Source: Deinococcus terrestris (GTDB taxonomy: Bacteria; Deinococcota; Deinococci; Deinococcales; Deinococcaceae). Taken from it: a stretch of DNA of 64,000 nucleotides. Numbering within the stretch: position 1 is the stretch's first letter; each line of letters opens with the position of its first letter. The stretch lies in NCBI RefSeq assembly GCF_009377345.1, contig NZ_WBSL01000002.1:1-64000 (forward strand), in the 5' to 3' direction. The position numbers were made by a program, and so were the translations under genes. Below, in pieces: positions 21,597 to 36,376 of the stretch. A model generated the notes under the pieces. It searched no databases and had not been told where the DNA came from. It worked only from the letters and a program-made list of their open reading frames with translations.

Positions 21597-21914
21597 ATCA
21601 GCGGCTCTCTCCTTGGCAGGAAGGGACGCCGACACGACAGACCGGCGCACGCTTCCCCTGGGTGGGGGGTCCGTTTCGCCGGTCGCACCACTGGCTCCTC
21701 ATGCGGCAGGTGCCCGAAATACACCGCATGGCTCTACGCCCGAAACGACAGCAAGGTATTCAGCAAGCCATAACAGTTCCCTTACGTGATTTCTAGGAAC
21801 TCTCATTAGATTCTCATTTGTAGGATGGTGATGCGGCGATTTGGTCCGGGGGCGTCCCTGTTACAAACCGTTGGAGCTGGGCACGCCATGCTGTCGCGTA
21901 CGGAGGTCACCGGT
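21597..21914. promoter_or_regulatory. Divergent intergenic region between surface cluster and VWA gene
   Basis: No gene is seen here. It is distinctly more A+T-rich around 21720-21830 than its surroundings. It holds an inverted repeat AGTTCC / GGAACT (21775-21800), a repeated TCTCATT, and a plausible plus-strand -10 box TAGGAT (21821-21826) preceded by TG. A minus-strand promoter for the surface cluster must lie here but I could not single one out. Confidence 0.5.
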
Positions 21915-23126
<1,212 letters not shown>

Positions 23127-23140
23127 GCGGAAGGCTGAAA

Positions 23141-23184
23141 GCAGAAGGCAGATGGCTCATGATTCACGGCCATCTGCCTTCTGC
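23141..23184. terminator. Perfect 15-bp palindrome between convergent genes
   Basis: GCAGAAGGCAGATGG and its exact complement flank a 14-base loop, between the VWA stop and the DinB-like stop. It is embedded in GAAGGC/GCAGAAGGC repeat units on both sides and can serve both strands as a terminator, although no long T run follows. Confidence 0.65.
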
Positions 23185-23204
23185 CTTAGACCTTCTGCCC
23201 TCCC

Positions 23205-23669
23205 CTACCCCATCTTCACGAACATCGGCGGCTTCAGGCCCACCATCCGGGCCATAACCCAGACCTGGCCCTTGTGGTGGGCCTCGTGGCCGATCAGGGA
23301 GTCAAGCAGGGCGGCGACGGGCATCTCGCGGCCCCCGAAGGCCGGAACGCGGCGGGCGAGGTCCTCGGGGCTCAGGGCAGCGATGGCGGCGGAGACCTGA
23401 TCGGTCGTCTGGCGCAGGCGCTCGCGCACCTCGGCCACGCTGGCGCTGCCGTCGCCGGGCGCGGGGCGCTGGGGGGCCTGCCCGGCGATCATGGCGAGCA
23501 TCATCGCGCTGCTGGCCGCGAGGTGGTCGGCCTGACCGATCAGGCTCATGCCGCCCTCCCACGCGGCGAAGGTGCCGTGCTCCTCGGGCAGCTCGGCATA
23601 CAGGTCCATCAGGGCCTCGCGGTGCATTCGGAAGGTGCGGGCGTGCAGTTCGGCCGGGTTCATAGGCAT
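23205..23669 (-). CDS. DinB-family protein
   Basis: A 154-residue four-helix-bundle protein. The three histidines expected to hold the metal are in GQADHLAAS and [19 protein letters not shown]. DinB/YfiT proteins act as bacillithiol- or metal-dependent transferases or have unknown roles and are expanded in Deinococcus. Start at 23669 (MPMNPAEL) because a TATCCT -10 box ends 6 bases upstream. Confidence 0.9.
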   Translation of the reverse strand: MPMNPAELHARTFRMHREALMDLYAELPEEHGTFAAWEGGMSLIGQADHLAASSAMMLAMIAGQAPQRPAPGDGSASVAEVRERLRQTTDQVSAAIAALSPEDLARRVPAFGGREMPVAALLDSLIGHEAHHKGQVWVMARMVGLKPPMFVKMG

Positions 23670-23675
23670 GGGCCA

Positions 23676-23681
23676 AGGATA
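23676..23681 (-). promoter_or_regulatory. -10 box (TATCCT) for leaderless DinB-like gene
   Basis: Minus-strand TATCCT ends 6 bases before the ATG. Confidence 0.6.
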
Positions 23682-23697
23682 AGGCAGTCGGCGGGCC

Positions 23698-24081
23698 TCA
23701 GGGCCTGCGCCGCAACTCGTCGCGAATCTCGGCCAGCAGCTTTTCCTCGTTGCTAGGTTCGGCGACCGGCGGCTTCTGCCCCCGCCCGAAGCGTTCGTTG
23801 ATCCGGTTAACCGGCGTGACCACCAGGAAATACAGCACGGCCGCCACGATCAGGAAGTTCAGTAGCGCGGTGATGAAGGCGCCGTAGTCGAAGACGGCCC
23901 CATTCAGCGTGAAGGTGCCGCCCACCTGTGCCCCGCCCCCCGTGACCGCCTTGATCAGCGGGTTGATGAAGCTGTTCGAGAAGGCGGTGACGATGCCCGT
24001 GAACGCCGCCCCAATCACCACACCGACCGCGAGATCCACCACATTGCCGCGCAGCACGAAGTCCCGGAAGCCCTGAAGCAT
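23698..24081 (-). CDS. mscL: Large-conductance mechanosensitive channel MscL
   Basis: A 127-residue channel that opens under membrane tension to release solutes during osmotic downshock. The N-terminal [23 protein letters not shown] is the family signature with the first pore helix; a second helix ([17 protein letters not shown]) and a charged cytoplasmic helix ([15 protein letters not shown]) follow. Start at ATG 24081 fits family length; a GTG 15 bases upstream (24096) is possible. Neither has an obvious ribosome binding site. Confidence 0.93.
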   Translation of the reverse strand: MLQGFRDFVLRGNVVDLAVGVVIGAAFTGIVTAFSNSFINPLIKAVTGGGAQVGGTFTLNGAVFDYGAFITALLNFLIVAAVLYFLVVTPVNRINERFGRGQKPPVAEPSNEEKLLAEIRDELRRRP

Positions 24082-24105
24082 GCCCCAGCTTGCCACGAGG
24101 CGCAG

Positions 24106-24130
24106 GTCCTAGCAACGTAGGCACTAGGAC
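24106..24130. repeat. Inverted repeat upstream of mscL
   Basis: GTCCTAG (24106-24112) and CTAGGAC (24124-24130) flank 11 bases, between the radical SAM gene stop and mscL. It could be a weak terminator of the upstream gene or an operator for mscL. Confidence 0.4.
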
Positions 24131-24135
24131 GGGGC

Positions 24136-25608
<1,473 letters not shown>

Positions 25609-25642
25609 GTCATCCCCCTGTGCGGGACACGTCAAGGCCCCG

Positions 25643-25662
25643 GTTAAACGGGGAAGTTTAAC
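25643..25662. repeat. Inverted repeat GTTAAAC-N6-GTTTAAC
   Basis: Perfect 7-bp arms with 6 bases between, just upstream of the radical SAM gene and inside its presumed promoter region. Its palindromic A+T-rich form in GC-rich surroundings suggests a protein binding site. Confidence 0.4.
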
Positions 25663-25708
25663 AGGTGGGGGCGGGGGGCGGGTGTGACAGGCGTCCCGGT
25701 TGGGGTGG

Positions 25709-26440
<732 letters not shown>

Positions 26441-26446
26441 AGGGTC

Positions 26447-26452
26447 AGCCTA
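26447..26452 (-). promoter_or_regulatory. -10 box (TAGGCT) for leaderless cobB, inside the kptA end
   Basis: Minus-strand TAGGCT ends 6 bases before the cobB ATG and overlaps the last codons of kptA. Confidence 0.55.
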
Positions 26453-26968
26453 CTCTGGAACCTCCAGAAACTCGGGCGGCACGGCCTCGGCCAGCCACAC
26501 CCCGTTCTCGCTGCGGTAGAAGGGGTGCCCGGCCTCGTACATCCGCCCGGCCTGCACGGTCAGCACGACGGACCTTCCCCGCCGCGCCCCGACCTGCCGC
26601 GCTGTCGCCTCGTCGCGGGAGAGGTGGACGTGGTGACGGCCCATCGGCTTGAGGCCCCCGGCGCGGATCGCGTCCAGCACGCCCGCATGGGTCCCGTGGT
26701 ACAGCAGGGGCGGCGGCACGGTCAGCGGCAACCGCAGGTCCACGTCCACGCTGTGGCCCTGATTGGCGCGGATGCGGTCGCCCTGGAGGGTGTAGCGCCC
26801 CTTGCGGTCGGCGGCGACCACCCGCTCCAGCCGGGGCCGGGACACCCGCAGGGTCCGCAGCACGGCGTCCACGGGTGCCCAGCCGCCCGGCTCCAGCGTC
26901 ACATTCATCTTCTCGGGCGCGTGCCGCAGCAGGTAGGAGAGGCGGCGGGAGAGTTGCTCGTCGGTCAT
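26450..26968 (-). CDS. kptA: RNA 2'-phosphotransferase Tpt1/KptA
   Basis: A 172-residue enzyme of the Tpt1/KptA family, which moves an internal RNA 2'-phosphate to NAD+, giving ADP-ribose cyclic phosphate and nicotinamide. Seen: LSRRLSYLLRHAPE, the HGT of LLYHGTHAG, HHVHLSRDEATARQVG with the H-x-H and Arg, and the closing FYRSENGVWL. Only the last part of a much longer open frame is real; ATG 26968 begins the family domain. A bacterial KptA has no known tRNA-splicing substrate. Confidence 0.92.
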   Translation of the reverse strand: MTDEQLSRRLSYLLRHAPEKMNVTLEPGGWAPVDAVLRTLRVSRPRLERVVAADRKGRYTLQGDRIRANQGHSVDVDLRLPLTVPPPLLYHGTHAGVLDAIRAGGLKPMGRHHVHLSRDEATARQVGARRGRSVVLTVQAGRMYEAGHPFYRSENGVWLAEAVPPEFLEVPE

Positions 26969-27015
26969 GCCCCATTGTCCAGGCCAGAAAGCAGCTCTGC
27001 TGGAGTGGGACGCGG

Positions 27016-27021
27016 TAGGCT
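27016..27021 (+). promoter_or_regulatory. -10 box (TAGGCT) for leaderless M32 carboxypeptidase gene
   Basis: TAGGCT ends 7 bases before the GTG at 27029. Confidence 0.55.
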
Positions 27022-27028
27022 GACGGGC

Positions 27029-28546
27029 GTGACCACAACCCATACCGATACGGCCTGGGCTGAACTCCAGACCCGGTTTCAGGAACTCGCCGACCTCGGC
27101 GGCATCGGCTCGCTGCTGGGGTGGGACCAGAGCACCTATCTGCCCGCCGGGGCCGCCGCCGGACGCTCGCGGCAACGGGCGCTGCTCTCGCGGCTGCGTC
27201 ACGAGCGGGCGACCGACCCGGCCTACGGGCGGCTGCTTGAACACCTCGGCGGACGCGGCGACCTTTCCCCTGTTCAGGCCCGCATGGTCGCAGTGGCCCG
27301 CAAGGACTTTGAGGAGGCGACCCGCTTTCCCGCCGCCTTTGTCGCCGCGTGGAGTCAGCACGGCGGCGAGAGCTACTCGGCGTGGACGGGGGCGCGGCCG
27401 GGGAACGACTTCGCGCGGATGGTGCCCTACCTGGAGAAGTCGCTGGACCTGAGCCTGCAAGCGGCGAGCTACTTCCCCGAATTTTCCGACCCGATGGACT
27501 ACTTCATCGACCAGTCCGACGAGGGCATGACCGCCGCGCAGGTGGGCGAGGTCTTCGCGGCGCTCAGGGAGGCGCTGGTCCCGATGGTGGACGCCGTGAC
27601 CGGGGCCGAGGCGCCCCGCACCGACTTTCTGGCCCGACACTACCCCGGCGCCGACCAGCTCGCCTTCGGGGAGAGCGTGATCCGTGATTACGGGTACGAC
27701 TTCACCCAGGGGCGGCAGGACCTCACCCACCACCCCTTCATGACCCGGCTGGGCGGGCAGGACGTACGGATCACCACGCGGGTGAAGGACAACGACCCCA
27801 CCGAAGCGCTGTACTCCACCCTGCACGAGTCTGGCCACGCGATGTACGAGCAGGGCGTGGCGGAAGACCTTCTGGGCACGCCCCTCGGCGGCGGCGTCAG
27901 CGCCGGGGTCCACGAGAGCCAGTCGCGGCTGTGGGAGAACCTCGTGGGGCGCAGCCGGGCGTTCTGGGCGGCGTACTTCGGCAAGTTCCGGGACGCCTTC
28001 CCGGAGCAGCTCGCGGACGTGACCGAGGAGGAGATGCACCGCGCCTCCAACGTGGTCGCCCGCTCGCTGATCCGCACCGACGCCGATGAGCTGACCTACA
28101 ACCTGCACGTCATCACCCGCTTTGAGCTGGAACGCGAGCTTCTGTCGGGGCGGCTGGCAGTGCGCGACCTCGCGGACGCGTGGCACGCCGCCTACGAGAC
28201 GAACCTGGGCCTGCGGGCCGAGAGCGACGTGAACGGCGTCTTGCAAGACGTGCACTGGTACTTCGGGAGCATTGGCGGGGCCTTCCAGGGCTACACGCTG
28301 GGGAACGTGCTCAGTGCCCAGTTCTACGCGGCGGCCGAACGGGTCAATCCCGGCCTGGAAGGCGACATCGCCCGCGCCGACTTCGGGCGGCTGCACGGCT
28401 GGCTGCGCGAGAACGTGTACGCGCATGGTCGCCGCTACACGCCGAACGAGTTGCTGGAACGGGCGACCGGACAGGGCATGACGGTGGAGCCGTACCTGAA
28501 GTACCTGCGCGAGAAGTACGGAGCGCTGTACGGCGTGACGCTGTAA
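27029..28546 (+). CDS. M32-family metallocarboxypeptidase
   Basis: A 505-residue all-helical carboxypeptidase of the Taq/thermostable carboxypeptidase 1 family, trimming residues from peptide C-termini. The zinc motif HESGH is in TLHESGHAMYEQG, followed by VHESQSRLWENLVGRS with the third-ligand glutamate and RTDADELTYNLH. Length matches the family. GTG at 27029 is chosen from the leaderless promoter; a much longer upstream frame is antisense to kptA and cobB and not real. Confidence 0.95.
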   Translation: MTTTHTDTAWAELQTRFQELADLGGIGSLLGWDQSTYLPAGAAAGRSRQRALLSRLRHERATDPAYGRLLEHLGGRGDLSPVQARMVAVARKDFEEATRFPAAFVAAWSQHGGESYSAWTGARPGNDFARMVPYLEKSLDLSLQAASYFPEFSDPMDYFIDQSDEGMTAAQVGEVFAALREALVPMVDAVTGAEAPRTDFLARHYPGADQLAFGESVIRDYGYDFTQGRQDLTHHPFMTRLGGQDVRITTRVKDNDPTEALYSTLHESGHAMYEQGVAEDLLGTPLGGGVSAGVHESQSRLWENLVGRSRAFWAAYFGKFRDAFPEQLADVTEEEMHRASNVVARSLIRTDADELTYNLHVITRFELERELLSGRLAVRDLADAWHAAYETNLGLRAESDVNGVLQDVHWYFGSIGGAFQGYTLGNVLSAQFYAAAERVNPGLEGDIARADFGRLHGWLRENVYAHGRRYTPNELLERATGQGMTVEPYLKYLREKYGALYGVTL

Positions 28547-28558
28547 GGCAGGGCAGGC

Positions 28559-28586
28559 GGGCGGCGGACACGAGGCTCCGCCGCCC
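28559..28586. terminator. Bidirectional hairpin between carboxypeptidase and ribBA
   Basis: GGGCGGCGGA / TCCGCCGCCC, a perfect 10-bp stem with an 8-base loop, between two convergent stops. Confidence 0.7.
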
Positions 28587-28598
28587 TCTCCCCTTGTC

Positions 28599-29782
<1,184 letters not shown>

Positions 29783-29786
<4 letters not shown>

Positions 29787-30427
29787 CGCGCCACCTCCGG
29801 CTGCCCGAAGTCACGCATCAGCAGCAGCCGCTCCACGTACTTCGCTATCTGGTCGGCCTCCAGATTGACCACCGTGCCGGGGCGCCAGTCGCCCAGGGTA
29901 GTGACCTCCAGCGTGTGCGGCACCAGCCAGAGGGTGAACTCGTCTTCTCTCAGGTCCGCGCGGCTGCCGCCGGGGCCGCCCGTGTCCACGACGGTGAGGC
30001 TCACGCCGTCCACCGTGACGCTCCCCTTGGGGACAAGGTAGCGGGCCAGATGCGGCGCGGCGCGGACGCGCAGGGTGTAGGCGCCGGGCTCCTCGCGCCT
30101 CTCCAGAATCTCGCCTGTCCCGTCCACATGCCCGCTCACCACATGGCCCCCGAAGCGGCCCGAGGCGGTCATCGCCCGCTCAAGGTTGAGCCGGGCGCCG
30201 ACTCCCCAGTGCGGGGCAGTCTTGGCGAGCGTCTCACGGCTGAGGTCCACCCTAAAGCCCGTGTCATCCCAGCCCGTCACGGTCAGGCAGGTGCCCGAGC
30301 AGGCGATGGACTCGCCGAGCGCGAGGTCGGACCACATCCGCTCCGGCGTGACGGTGAGGGTAAGGGTGCCATTGTGCTCGGCGGCGTGCGTGACGCGGCC
30401 AACCTGTTCCACGATTCCGGTGAACAT
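29783..30427 (-). CDS. ribE: Riboflavin synthase, alpha subunit
   Basis: A 214-residue enzyme that dismutates two lumazines to riboflavin. It has the invariant [10 protein letters not shown] start and two lumazine-binding repeats ([15 protein letters not shown] in the first, [14 protein letters not shown] in the second). Its ATG overlaps the ribD stop by one base (TGATG), with GGAGGAG upstream. Confidence 0.97.
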
Positions 30428-31560
30428 CAGAGGTCTCCTCCCGCGCTCAGGCGGGGAATGTCGTGCAGCAGGCCCGAGATCAGGACATCCGGGCCGAGGG
30501 GTTCAACGTGGGGGTCGCGCAGGGCGGCGGCGTGGCCCATGCCCCGCGCGGGACTGTTTAGCGGAGGAAGGCCCGCGCCGAGCAGTTTCGGGGCGATCAA
30601 TGCCCGCACCTCGTCAATGAGCCCAGCCGCGAACAGGGCGCTCGCCAGAGTGGGGCCGCCCTCCAGCAGCAGGCTGGAGAGGTTCAGGCGGCCCAGCCCA
30701 TGCAGCGCGTCGGGCAGGCCGGTGACCCGCAGCACGTGGGCGCCCCGGTCTTCCAGGGCGCGGGTGTCGGCTTCGGGGGCAGTCACGAGGAGGGTGCCGG
30801 GACGCAGTGCACGGGCGCTGAGCGGCGTGCGGGCGCGGGAGTCAAAGATGACCGGGCGGGGATCGCGCCCCCCCTCCACCCCGCGTGTGGTGAGTCGGGG
30901 GTCGTCGGCCAGGACGGTGCCAATGCCCACGGCGATGGCGTCCGCCTCGTCGCGCCAGCGCATGACCCACGCCCGCGCTTCAGCGGAGGTGACGGCCCCA
31001 TTCGCCTCGCCCGCCGCCGCGACCTTGCCGTCCAGCGTCACCGCGTACTTGTAGGTCACCCAGGGCCGCCCCCGCGTGACCAGCGAGCGGAAACCTGATT
31101 GCTGGCGCAGGGCCTCGGCCTCGCCCACGCCGACGGTGAAGGGAATCCCGGCCTCGCGCAGCCTTGCCAACCCGCGCCCAGCGACTTGCGGGTTGGGGTC
31201 CAGGGCGGCGACGACCACCCGCCCCACGCCCGCCGTGACGAGGGCGTCGGCGCAGGGGGGGGTGCGCCCGAAGTGGCTGCACGGCTCCAGGGTGACGTAG
31301 GCGGTCGCGCCCCTGGCCCGCTCGCCCGCCTCCCGCAGCGCGAAGACCTCGGCGTGGGGGTCCCCGGCGCGGGGGTGAAAGCCCCGGCCCACCACCTTGT
31401 CCCCCCGCACGAGCACGCAGCCCACCGGGGGATTGGGGGCGGTGCGGCCCAGGCCCCGCGCGGCTTCGGCCAGCGCGAGGGCCATGCGCTCTGCGTCTTC
31501 CGGGCGTGACGCCTCTCCAACGGGCAAGACGCCAGTCCCAGGACTGTTCATTCCAGACAT
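30427..31560 (-). CDS. ribD: RibD: diaminohydroxyphosphoribosylaminopyrimidine deaminase / reductase
   Basis: A 377-residue bifunctional riboflavin enzyme. The deaminase half has zinc ligands HAE (PHAEVFALREAG) and EPCSHFGRTPPC; the reductase half has VTLDGKVAA and LLLEGGPTLASALF. Two starts are possible, ATG 31560 and ATG 31551 (three codons later). No ribosome binding site sits at the usual distance of either. The second overlaps the stop of a 14-codon TTG-initiated leader frame that follows GGAGG at the end of the riboswitch. Confidence 0.94.
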   Translation of the reverse strand: MSGMNSPGTGVLPVGEASRPEDAERMALALAEAARGLGRTAPNPPVGCVLVRGDKVVGRGFHPRAGDPHAEVFALREAGERARGATAYVTLEPCSHFGRTPPCADALVTAGVGRVVVAALDPNPQVAGRGLARLREAGIPFTVGVGEAEALRQQSGFRSLVTRGRPWVTYKYAVTLDGKVAAAGEANGAVTSAEARAWVMRWRDEADAIAVGIGTVLADDPRLTTRGVEGGRDPRPVIFDSRARTPLSARALRPGTLLVTAPEADTRALEDRGAHVLRVTGLPDALHGLGRLNLSSLLLEGGPTLASALFAAGLIDEVRALIAPKLLGAGLPPLNSPARGMGHAAALRDPHVEPLGPDVLISGLLHDIPRLSAGGDL

Positions 31561-31592
31561 ACGGTGTCGCCGCCCGCCGGGGTGGCGGGCAA
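31548..31592 (-). CDS. Possible 14-codon leader frame before ribD
   Basis: TTG at 31592 lies 5 bases after GGAGG (31598-31602) at the 3' end of the FMN riboswitch. It encodes MPATPAGGDTVCLE and its TGA overlaps the second ribD ATG as ATGA. It might couple ribD translation to the riboswitch. It could equally be chance, since it is very short and has a rare start. Confidence 0.25.
   Translation of the reverse strand: MPATPAGGDTVCLE
31572..31590 (-). promoter_or_regulatory. Hairpin in the riboswitch expression platform
   Basis: GCCCGCC / GGCGGGC, 7 bp with a 5-base loop, between the FMN aptamer and the ribD start. No T run follows, so translational control is more likely than termination. Confidence 0.5.
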
Positions 31593-31598
31593 GGCGGC

Positions 31599-31785
<187 letters not shown>

Positions 31786-31856
31786 GGCCCCGGTCCCGCA
31801 CGGGACGGGAGCCAGGGCCGATGCTAGCGCGGGGGCGGGAAGCGCACTGTGTGGGG

Positions 31857-32888
<1,032 letters not shown>

Positions 32889-32895
32889 GGGGAGC

Positions 32896-32901
32896 AGCAT
32901 A
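32896..32901 (-). promoter_or_regulatory. -10 box (TATGCT) for leaderless M42 peptidase gene
   Basis: Minus-strand TATGCT ends 7 bases before the ATG at 32888. Confidence 0.55.
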
Positions 32902-32915
32902 CCGGCGGGGGGCGC

Positions 32916-32946
32916 TTGACCCTCCCCCAGGGGCAGGCCGCATGCT
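32916..32946 (+). promoter_or_regulatory. MerR-type promoter with 19-bp spacer
   Basis: TTGACC (32916-32921) and CATGCT (32941-32946) are separated by exactly 19 bases, the over-long spacing that MerR proteins correct by bending DNA. The spacer holds an imperfect palindrome (CCTCCCCCAGGGGCAGG). It lies in front of the MerR-family gene itself and also overlaps the -35 region of the divergent M42 gene. Confidence 0.65.
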
Positions 32947-32968
32947 GCCCTCACCTCCGGAGGGCCGC

Positions 32969-33802
32969 ATGACCGACACCCAGGACACGCTTTCTATCGG
33001 CGCTTTCGCCCGCGCCTCGCGCCTGAGCCTCAAGGCGCTGCGGCTGTACGACGACCTCGGCCTGCTGCCCCCCGACCGGGTGGACCCGGACACGGGCTAC
33101 CGCTTCTACGCGCCCGGTCAGATCGGCACAGCCCGCCTGATCGGCCTGCTGCGGACGGTCGAGATGCCGCTGGCCGACATCCGCGCCCTGCTGGACGCCC
33201 CGGCGCCCGAGCGGGCCAGGCGGGTGGAGGCGTACTGGCGGGAGGCACAGGCCCTTCACCTTCAGCGGGCCGCCGTCGCGCGGCACCTGATCCACACCCT
33301 CCGAGGAGACCCCATGCCCACGAGTTACGAAGTCCAGTCCCGCGACGTGCCCGCCCAACTGGTCCTGACGACCGGGCGCCGCGTCTTTCTGCCCGACCTC
33401 AGCGCCTTTATCAGTTCCTCGATGGACCGCCTGCACGCCGAACTCCACGCGCAGGGGGCCGAGGTCGCCGGACCGCCCGTCGTGATCTACCACGGCGAGG
33501 TCAACGCCGACTCCGACGGCCCGGTCGAGGTCTGCGTGCCCTACCGTGGGCAGGTGCAGCCGGGCAGCGACCTGACCGCCCGCGAGGAACCGGCCCACAC
33601 CGAGGCCTTCGTGACCGTCCGCAAGGCCGACTTCGACTACCACGAGCTGATGGCCGCCTACGACGCGGTAGACCGCCACGCCCGCGCCCACGGCACCCGC
33701 AGCGCCCTGTCCTGCCGTGAGGTCTACCCCTACGACTGGGACGCGGCGGGGCCGGACGACCCGGCGGGCGAGGTGGCCTGCCCGTACCAGCCGCGCGGCT
33801 GA
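32969..33802 (+). CDS. MerR-family regulator with GyrI-like effector domain
   Basis: A 277-residue regulator. Residues about 8-75 are the MerR winged helix (LSIGAFARASRLSLKALRLYDD, then PDTGYRFY), followed by a linker helix. About 120-277 form a GyrI-like small-molecule domain (SYEVQSRDVPAQ, YHGEVNADSDGPVEVCVPY), the BmrR-type layout that senses drugs or other hydrophobic compounds. ATG 32969 has GGAGG 7 bases upstream. Probably autoregulated through the 19-bp-spacer promoter and possibly acting on the divergent M42 gene. Confidence 0.92.
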   Translation: MTDTQDTLSIGAFARASRLSLKALRLYDDLGLLPPDRVDPDTGYRFYAPGQIGTARLIGLLRTVEMPLADIRALLDAPAPERARRVEAYWREAQALHLQRAAVARHLIHTLRGDPMPTSYEVQSRDVPAQLVLTTGRRVFLPDLSAFISSSMDRLHAELHAQGAEVAGPPVVIYHGEVNADSDGPVEVCVPYRGQVQPGSDLTAREEPAHTEAFVTVRKADFDYHELMAAYDAVDRHARAHGTRSALSCREVYPYDWDAAGPDDPAGEVACPYQPRG

Positions 33803-33845
33803 CTTTTCTCCTCCCATTGCCCCCGGTTCTGCCCGCCGGGGGCGG

Positions 33846-33851
33846 TACGCT
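33846..33851 (+). promoter_or_regulatory. -10 box (TACGCT) for leaderless thioesterase gene
   Basis: TACGCT ends 7 bases before the ATG at 33859. Confidence 0.55.
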
Positions 33852-33858
33852 GCCCCCC

Positions 33859-34217
33859 ATGAGCTACGCCGACACGCTGGGCATGCGGGTGTTGGAGGCC
33901 ACGCCGGGGCTGACCCGCGTCACGCTGACCGTCACGGACGCTGGACTGAACATGCACGGCACCGCGCACGGCGGCCTGCTGTTCAGCCTTGCGGACGAGG
34001 CGTTCGCGGTCATCAGCAATCTGGAGGCGCAGGCGGTCGCGGTCGAGACGCACCTGAGCTTCTTCCGGGCGGCGCGGCCAGGAGACGAACTGGTGGCCGT
34101 CGCCACGCCCGAGCGGGTGGGCCGCACCCTGGCGACCTACCGGGTGGAGGTCCGGCGTGGCGAGCAGGGGCCGGTGCTGGCGCTATTTCTGGGGACGGTG
34201 TCGCGGCGGGAGCGGGG

Positions 34218-34230
<13 letters not shown>
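33859..34230 (+). CDS. PaaI-family hotdog thioesterase
   Basis: A 123-residue single-hotdog protein. The signature NMHGTAHGGLLFSLADEAFAV contains the H-G-G turn and catalytic acid of PaaI-like thioesterases, which hydrolyse acyl- or phenylacetyl-CoA intermediates. ATG 33859 is set by the leaderless -10 box. Its last 13 bases overlap the end of the convergent nuclease gene. Confidence 0.9.
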
Positions 34231-35345
<1,115 letters not shown>

Positions 35346-35413
35346 CTGCGGCGAGTCTAGCAGCGCTCCTCCACGGCCCGAACCAAAAACAGAGAATGTC
35401 TCCTATCAACTCT

Positions 35414-35427
35414 TTTACTGGTAAACT
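35414..35427 (+). promoter_or_regulatory. MarR-type operator overlapping the -10 box of the YdcZ operon
   Basis: TTTAC-TG-GTAAA (35414-35425) is a palindrome whose right half overlaps the -10 box TAAACT (35422-35427), 8 bases before the ATG at 35436. A+T-rich in GC-rich surroundings. The operon ends in a marR-type gene, so autorepression here is the simplest reading. Confidence 0.6.
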
Positions 35428-35435
35428 GTTCCCCT

Positions 35436-35918
35436 ATGAAAGAAGTGCAGGTGGGCGCCGGGAGAAGATGGGGGTTCTGGCCAGCCCTGGTCCTGACGGT
35501 GCTGGCCGGGGGGCTGCTGCCGCTGCAATTCGCGGTCAATGGGGCATTGGCCGACGAGGTGGGGTCGGTGACGCTGACGGGCACCCTGTCTTACGCGGCG
35601 GGCACCCTGGGGCTGCTGGTCCTGCTCGCGTTGAGCCGACAAAGGCCCGACTGGGCGGCGGCCCGGCAAGCCCCGCCCTGGAGCTGGTTGGGCGGGGTGG
35701 TCGGCAGCGCCTACGTGGTGGGCAGCGTGGTGCTCACGCAGGCGCTGGGCACCGCCGTGGCGACCACACTGGTGATCGCCGCGCAGGTGGTTACCGCCAT
35801 CCTGCTCGACCACCTGGGGGTGCTGGGGCTGGAGCGGCGGCGGGTCAACCCGGCGCGGGTGGGGGCGCTGGTGCTCGTCCTCGCTGCGCTGGGGCTGCGG
35901 TTGTGGGGGGCGGCGTGA
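35436..35918 (+). CDS. YdcZ/DUF606-family transporter subunit 1
   Basis: A 160-residue protein with four or five helices of the YdcZ (DUF606) half-size drug/metabolite transporter type (PLQFAVNGALADEVGSVTL, TALVI-like segment ATTLVIAAQVVTAILLDHLG). Such half-size members usually work as pairs with opposite membrane orientation. Its stop overlaps the next gene start (GTGA). Confidence 0.85.
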   Translation: MKEVQVGAGRRWGFWPALVLTVLAGGLLPLQFAVNGALADEVGSVTLTGTLSYAAGTLGLLVLLALSRQRPDWAAARQAPPWSWLGGVVGSAYVVGSVVLTQALGTAVATTLVIAAQVVTAILLDHLGVLGLERRRVNPARVGALVLVLAALGLRLWGAA

Positions 35919-36376
35919 ACCTCGGGCTGTTGCTGGGCACGCTGGGGGCGGGCATCGGCCTCGCGGCGGGGCTGGCCTTCAACGTGCGGCTGGCGCGGGC
36001 GCTGGGCACCCCGCTGGCGGCGACCCTGGTGAATTTCGTGGTGGGCGGCGTGCTGCTGGCCGTTCTGTGGCTGGCCGGAGTTGGGCGGGAGGGTCCGGCG
36101 CATCTGCCGCCCCTCTGGATGCTGACGGGCGGGCTGCTGGGAGCCACCTACGTCACCCTCAACCTGATCGGGGCGGCCCGGCTGGGCGTGGGCGTGGGGA
36201 CGGTGGCGGCGACGTTGGGGCAGCTCATCGTGGCGCTGCTACTCCCCGCGCTGGGCTGGCTGGGGCAGGCTCAGCGGCTCCCCTCCGCCGCCGAGGGCCT
36301 GAGCGCCCTGCTGCTGCTCGCCGCCGTCGCCCTGCTCGCCGGGGACCGCCAGCGGGCAGCCGGGGGGCGCGGATGA
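35915..36376 (+). CDS. YdcZ/DUF606-family transporter subunit 2
   Basis: A 153-residue paralogue of the gene before it, starting with GTG inside the previous stop codon (35915-35918). Helices include LGLLLGTLGAGIGLAAGLAFNVRLA and the AATLGQLIVALLLPALGWLG segment shared by the family. The two tandem half-transporters followed by a MarR gene suggest a regulated efflux pair. Confidence 0.85.
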   Translation: MNLGLLLGTLGAGIGLAAGLAFNVRLARALGTPLAATLVNFVVGGVLLAVLWLAGVGREGPAHLPPLWMLTGGLLGATYVTLNLIGAARLGVGVGTVAATLGQLIVALLLPALGWLGQAQRLPSAAEGLSALLLLAAVALLAGDRQRAAGGRG

